Assembly (NCBI GenBank): GCA_037013495.1
Contig: CM072810.1
Coordinates: 57,150,843-57,214,842 of the forward strand
From: Hippophae tibetana
Taxonomy: Eukaryota > Streptophyta > Magnoliopsida > Rosales > Elaeagnaceae
Length of the DNA: 64,000 nt
Reading direction: 5' to 3'
In this document: positions 57,901 to 64,000 of the stretch, one piece after another
Layout: the number at the start of each line of letters is the position of its first letter
Position numbering within the stretch: the first letter of the stretch is position 1
Translations under genes and position numbers: made by a program
Notes under the pieces: generated by a model
What the model was told of the DNA's origin: nothing
Seen by the model: the letters and a program-made list of their open reading frames with translations, nothing else
The model's database searches: none

Positions 57901-60900
57901 AGATTTATTTGATTTGCTTCGATTCTCAAGTAGCAAAGAAAACAAAATAAGGTATTTACCGAAGAGAAAGATGATTTAAATGCTAGAAATTTATTTGTAT
58001 AGAATACACTACTTATATATTTAGTTTGTAGCAAAGTGTGGCGAAAGTAATCAAATTTATTAACTTTTCATCAAAAATATATTTTACATGTAAATCATAG
58101 ATTATGTAATAAATAATTATTAATTAAAATAACAATTATAATAATGTCATAATTTTTAATAAACGAACAAATTATAATAAATCACCTAATTGCACAAATT
58201 TATTTATAAAAAAGTATCAATTAATTCTTTTTAAATAATAATAATAATATTATAATATTTTTATTATTATTAAACTAAAAATATAAAAATTATTTAACTT
58301 ATATATATATAATTAAGGTAGAGTGGTAGACCACCACGTAAATATGGTTGATAGTCCGATCCCGATTAAAGATATAGTTCTATTCTTGTATGAATTAAGG
58401 TGAAATTGAGTATATTATTCTAATTTAAATAACCATATATAGTTTTTAAGAATAAAGATATCAAGATTTGGCAAAAGTTTTGGTTAAACTCTGAAAGAGT
58501 CAACTAAGTGGTTAACTAACAACACCCAATAATACAAAGTATAGTAAACACCGTAAACAATAATATTAGATAAATAGAAAACTTTTAACAGCATGTATTA
58601 TACATTAAATAGAAAACATGTAAATAATGGTTAAGCTTTTAATTAAAGTATAAGCATGTATGATGCACACATTGAATTAAAATTTTGCTCGAACAATAAA
58701 AGATCATGCGTAATTAACGTTACAATTGGATAAACTTAAATAGAACTCTTGCTACATGGTAAAAAATAATTACATTTACATAATTATTTTAACTTCTATT
58801 AGTATATAATAAATATATGAATATATATAACCAAGAATATGTAAGTGAATAAAAAGAAATATTTTAAAAATAATTAATATAATAAATAAATATGTGAATA
58901 TAAATAACTAAGAATAAGTAATAACTATATAATAAATAAGTATATAAAACAATTATTATATATATTATTAAAATATAATAAATATGTAAATATAAATAAC
59001 TAATAAGAAGTATCTATTACTAAAATTAATAAGGGGTGCAACAATAAAAAGATTTATTTGATTTGCTTCGATTCTCAAGTAGCAAAGAAAACAAAATAAG
59101 GTATTCACTCAAGACAGAGATGATTTAATTTCTAGATATTTATTTGGATAGAATACACTACTTATATATTTAGTTTGTCGCAAAAGGTGAAGAAAGCAAT
59201 CAAATTTATTAACTTTTCATCAAAAATATATTTTACATGTAAATCATAGATTATGTAATAAATAATTATTAATTAAAATAACAATTATAATAATATGATA
59301 ATTTATAATAAACGAACAAATTATAATAAATCACCTAATTGCACAAATTTATTTATAAAAAAGTATCAATTAATTTTTTTTAAATAATAATAATAATATT
59401 ATAATAATTTTTATTATTATTAAACTAAAAATATAAAAATTATTTAACTTATATATATATAATTAAGGTAGAGTGGTAGACCACCACCTAAATATGGTTG
59501 ATAGTCCGATCCCGATTAAAGATATAGTTCTATTCTTGTATGAATTAAGGTGAAATGAAGTATATTATTCTAATTTAAATAACAATATATAGTTTTTAAG
59601 AATAAAGAAATCAAGATTAGGAAAAAGTTTTGGTTAAACTCTAAAAGAGTCCACGAAGTGGTTAACTAACAACACCCAATAATACAAAGTATAGTAAACA
59701 CCGTAAACAATAATATCAGATAAATAGACAAATTTTAACAGCATGTTGTATTATACATTAAATAGAAAACATGTAAATAATGGTTAAGCTTTTAATTAAA
59801 GTATAAGCATGTATAATGCACACATTGAATTCAAATTTTGCTCGAACAATAAAAGATCATGCGCAATTAACGTTACAATTGGATAAACTTAAATAAAACT
59901 CTTGCTACGTGGAAAAAAATAATTACAATTAAATAATTATTATAACTTCTATTAGTATATAATAAATATATAAATATATATAACCAAGAATATGTAAGTG
60001 GATAAAAAGAAATATTTTAAAAATAATTAATATAATAAATAAATATCTGAATATAAATAACTAAGAATAGGTAATAACTATATAATAAATAAGTAGATAA
60101 AACAATTATTATATATATTATTAAAATATAATAAATATGTAAATATAAATACCTAATAATATGTATTTATTACTAAAATTAATAAGGGGTGGAACAATAA
60201 AAAGATTTATTTGATTTGCTTCAATTCTCAAGTAGCAACGAAAACAAAATAAGGTATTCACCGAAAAGAGAGATGATTTAATTGTTAGATATTTATTTGG
60301 ATAGAATACACTACTTATATATTTAGTTTGTCGCAAAGTGTGAAGAAAGCAATCAAATTTATTAACTTTTCATCAAAAATATATTTTACATGTAAATCAT
60401 AGATTATGTAATAAATAATTATTAATGAAAATAACAATTATAATAATATCATAATTTATAATAAATGAACAAATTATAATAAATCACCTAATTGCACAAA
60501 TTTATTTATAAAAAAGTATCAATTTTTTTAAATAATAATAATAATATTATAATAATTTTTATTATTATTAAACTAAAAATATAAAAATTATTTAACTAAT
60601 ATATATATAATTAAGGTGGAGTGGTAGACCAACACGTAAATATGGTTGCTAGTCCGATCCCGATTAAAGATATAGTTCTATTCTTGTTTGAATTAAGGTG
60701 AAATTGAGTATATTATTCTAATTTAAATAAAAATATATAGTTTTTAAGAATAAATACATCAAGATTTGGCAAAAGTTTTGGTTAAATTCTAAAAGAGTCC
60801 ACGAAGTGGTTAATTAAAAACACCCAATAATACAAAGTATAGTAAACACCGTAAACAATAATATCAGATAAATAGACAAATTTTAACACCATGTATTATA

Positions 60901-63900
60901 CATTAAATAGAAAACATGTCAATAATGGTTAAGCTTTTAATTAAAGTATAAGCATGTATGATGCACACATTGAATTCAAATTTTGCTCCAACAATAAAAG
61001 ATCATGCGCAATTAATGTTACAATTGGATAAACTTAAATAGAACTCTTGCTACGTGGAAAAAAATAATTATAATTAAATAATTATTATAACTTCTATTAT
61101 TATATAATAAATATATGAATATATTTAAACAATAATATGTAAGTGGATAAAAATAAATATTTTAAAAATAAATAACATAACAAATAAATATGTGAATATA
61201 AATAACTAAGAATAAGTAATAACTATATAATAAATAAGTAGATAAAACAATTATTATATATATTATTAAAATATAATAAATATATAAATAAAAATAACTA
61301 ATAATAATTACTTATTAGTAAAATTAATAAGGGGTGCAACAATAAAAAGATTTATTTGATTTGCTTCGATTCTCAAGTAGCAAATAAAACAAAATAAGGT
61401 ATTTGACAAATAGATAGAGGATTTAAAAGCTAGAAATTTATTTGGATAGAATACACTACTTATATATTTAGTTTGTCGCAAAGTGTGACGATAGCAATCA
61501 AATTTATTAACTTTTCATCAAAAATATATTTTACATGTAAATCATAGATTATGTAACAAATAATTATTAATTAAAATAACAATTATAATAATATCATAAT
61601 TTATAATAAACGAACAAATTATAATAAATCACCTAATTGCACAAATTTATTTATAAAAAAGTATCAATTAATTTTTTTTAAATAATAATAATAATATTAT
61701 AATAAATTTTTTTATTATTAAACTAAAAATATAAAAATTATTTAACTTATATATATATAATTAAGGTAGAGTAGTAGACCACCACATAAATATGGTTGAT
61801 AGTCCGATCCCGATTAAAGATATAGTTCTATTCTTGTATGAATTAAGGTGAAATTGAGTATATTATTCTAATTTAAATAACAATATATAGTTTTTAAGAA
61901 TAAAGACATCAAGATTTGGCAAAAGTTTTGGTTAAATTCTAAAAGATTCCACGAAGTGGTTAACTAACAACACCCAATAATACAAAGTATACTAAACACC
62001 GTAAACAATAATATCAGATAAATAGACAAATTTTAACAGTATGTATTATACATTAAATAGAAAACATGTAAATAATTGTTAAGCTTTTAATTAAAGTATA
62101 GGCATGTATGATGTACACATTGAATTCAAATTTTGCTCGAACAATAAAAGATCATGCGCAATTAACGTTACAATTGGATAAACTTAAATAGAACTCTTGC
62201 TACGTGGAAAAAAATAATAACAATTAAATAATTATTATAACTTCTATTAGTATATAATAAATATATGAATATATATAACTAAGAATATGTAAGTGGATAA
62301 AAAGAAATATTTTAAAAATAATTAACATAACAAATAAATATGTGAATATAAATAACTAAGAATAAGTAATAACTATATAATAAATAAGTAGATAAAACAA
62401 TTATTATATATATTATTAAAATATAATAAATATGTAAATATAAATACCTAATAATATGTACTTATTACTAAAATTAATAAGGGATGGAACAATAAAAAGA
62501 TTTATTTGATTTGCTTCGATTCTAAAGTAGCAAAGAAAACAAAATAAGGTATTTACCGAATAGATAGATGATTTAAATGCTAGAAATTTATTTGGATAGA
62601 ATACACTACTCATATATTTAGTTTGTCGCAAAGTGTGAAGAAAGCAATCAAATTTATTAACTTTTCATCAAAAATATATTTTACATGTAAATCATAGATT
62701 GTGTAACAAATAATTATTAATTAAAATAAGAATTATAATAATATCATAATTTATAATAAACGAACAAATTATAATAAATCACCTAATTGCACAAATTTAT
62801 TTATAAAAAAGCATCAATTAATTTTTTTAAATAATAATAATATTATTATAATAATTTTTATTATTATTAAACTAAAAATATAAAAATTATTTAAATTATA
62901 TATATATATATATATATAATTAAGGTAGATTAGTAGACCACCACGTAAATATGGTGGATAGTCCGATCCCGATTAAAGATATAGTTCCATTCTTGTATGA
63001 ATTAAGGTGAAATTGAGTATATTATTCTAATTTAAATAACAATATATAGTTTTTAAGAATAAAGACATCAAGATTTGGCAAAAGTTTTGGTTAAACTCTA
63101 AAAGAGTCCACGAAGTGGTTAACTAACAACACCCAATAATACAAAGTATATTAAACACCGTAAACAATAATATCTGATAAATAGACAAATTTAAATAGCA
63201 TATATTATACATTAAATAGAAAACATGTAAATAATGTTAAGCTTTTAATTAAAGTATAAGCATGTATGATGCACACATTGAATTCAAATTTTGCTTGAAC
63301 AATAAAAGATCATGCACAATTAACGTTACATTTGGATAAACTTAAATAGAACTCTTGATGCGTAGATAAAAATAATTATAAATAAATAATTATTATAAAT
63401 TCTATTAGTAAATAATAAATATATGAATATATATAACTAAAAATATGTAAGTGGATAAAAATAAATATTTTAAAAATAATTAACATAAAAAATAAATATG
63501 TGAATATAAATAACTAAGAATAAGTAATAACTATATAATAAATAAGTAGATAAAACAATTATTATATATATTGTTAAAATATAATAAATATATAAATATA
63601 AATAACTAAAAATAAGTACTTATTACTAAAATTAATAAGGGGTGAAACAATAAAAAGATTTATTTGATTTGCTTCGATTCTCAAGTAGCAAAGAAAACAA
63701 AATAAGGTATTCACCGAAGAGAAAGATGATTTAAATGCTAGAAATTTATTTGGATAGAATACACTACGTATATATTTAGTTTGTCGCAAAGTGTGGTGAA
63801 AGCAATCAAATTTATTAACTTTTCATCAAAAATATATTTTACATGTAAATCATAGATTATGTAATAAATAATTATTAATAAAAATAACAATTATAATAAT

Positions 63901-64000
63901 ATCATAGTTTATAATAAATGAACAAATTATAATAAATCACCTAATTGCACAAATTTATTTATAAAAAAGTATCAATTAATTTTAAATAATAATAATAATA
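54978..64000. repeat. AT-rich satellite, unit about 1150 bp, eight units
   Basis: GAGTCCACGAAG or its variants begins units at 54978, 56232, 57364, 58497, 59647, 60795, 61945 and 63104 (periods 1254, 1132, 1133, 1150, 1148, 1150, 1159); the array continues past the window. The first unit is longer because an internal stretch of about 120 bp is duplicated near 55275-55445. The sequence is extremely AT-rich. Blocks such as AAGTCTAAGCATGTAT, AACTTCTATTAGTATATAAT and TATGAATATATATAACTAAG are also in the intron of the 1560-bp repeat (46260-46680). A 71-codon minus-strand frame recurs in four units but has no domain and varies freely; I do not regard it as a gene. Confidence 0.92.

Noticed and set aside
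57819..58034. 71-codon minus-strand frame conserved in four satellite units (57819, 60121, 62416, 63574) as a small gene
   Set aside because: It is absent or broken in sister units, has AT-driven composition, and differs between copies at the same rate as noncoding parts.

Overview
The window is nuclear DNA from a flowering plant, probably a eudicot. Very AT-rich intergenic sequence, LTR retrotransposons of plant lineages (Athila-like and Reina-like Ty3/gypsy), spliced plant gene fragments and large tandem arrays all point this way. I see no intact host gene. It reads as a heterochromatic mosaic of satellites and nested transposons. The species cannot be fixed from the sequence alone.

Layout. 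1-8182 and 21671-26430 are one tandem array of a unit of about 544 bp, split by a nested 13.5-kb Athila-like retrotransposon (8183-21670, minus strand, 5-bp target duplication CAGAC). Read on the minus strand, the unit is an exon-intron-exon piece of a plant PRAF-type gene (PH/RCC1/FYVE domain protein). A longer, older copy that still includes the FYVE domain sits at the right edge of the array (26040-26703). A further, more diverged block of the same satellite lies at 49322-52148.

26745-32298 is a segment flanked by inverted repeats of about 0.7-0.8 kb that carries a fragment of a heavy-metal-associated (HIPP-type) gene and an unidentified exon-like duplication. It resembles a Pack-MULE, but there is no transposase and its ends are not resolved. 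32686-34760 holds tandem repeats of about 630 bp derived from retrotransposon leader sequence. 34761-38652 holds Reina-like Ty3/gypsy debris, partly head to head. 38653-44721 is a second Athila-family element with no coding sequence and a truncated LTR. 44722-49321 is a tandem repeat of about 1560 bp built from two exons and introns of an unrecognised gene. 52149-54977 is a decayed Reina-like element (gag to RNase H). 54978-64000 is a satellite of about 1150 bp, extremely AT-rich, whose sequence is related to the intron of the 1560-bp unit.

The Athila-like element is the only part with long coding capacity. Read on the minus strand it has: 5' LTR, tRNA-Asp primer site, a complete stand-alone gag, a spacer with paired hairpins, a second gag copy fused to protease, reverse transcriptase, RNase H and integrase (one in-frame TAG in the second gag), a long 3' region without an envelope-like gene, polypurine tract and 3' LTR. 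Catalytic residues of pol look intact, and the LTRs are nearly identical outside a hypervariable GC-rich block, so it is young. The most unusual observations are the gene-fragment origin of two or three satellites in one window, and the tandemly duplicated gag with a broken zinc knuckle in one copy.
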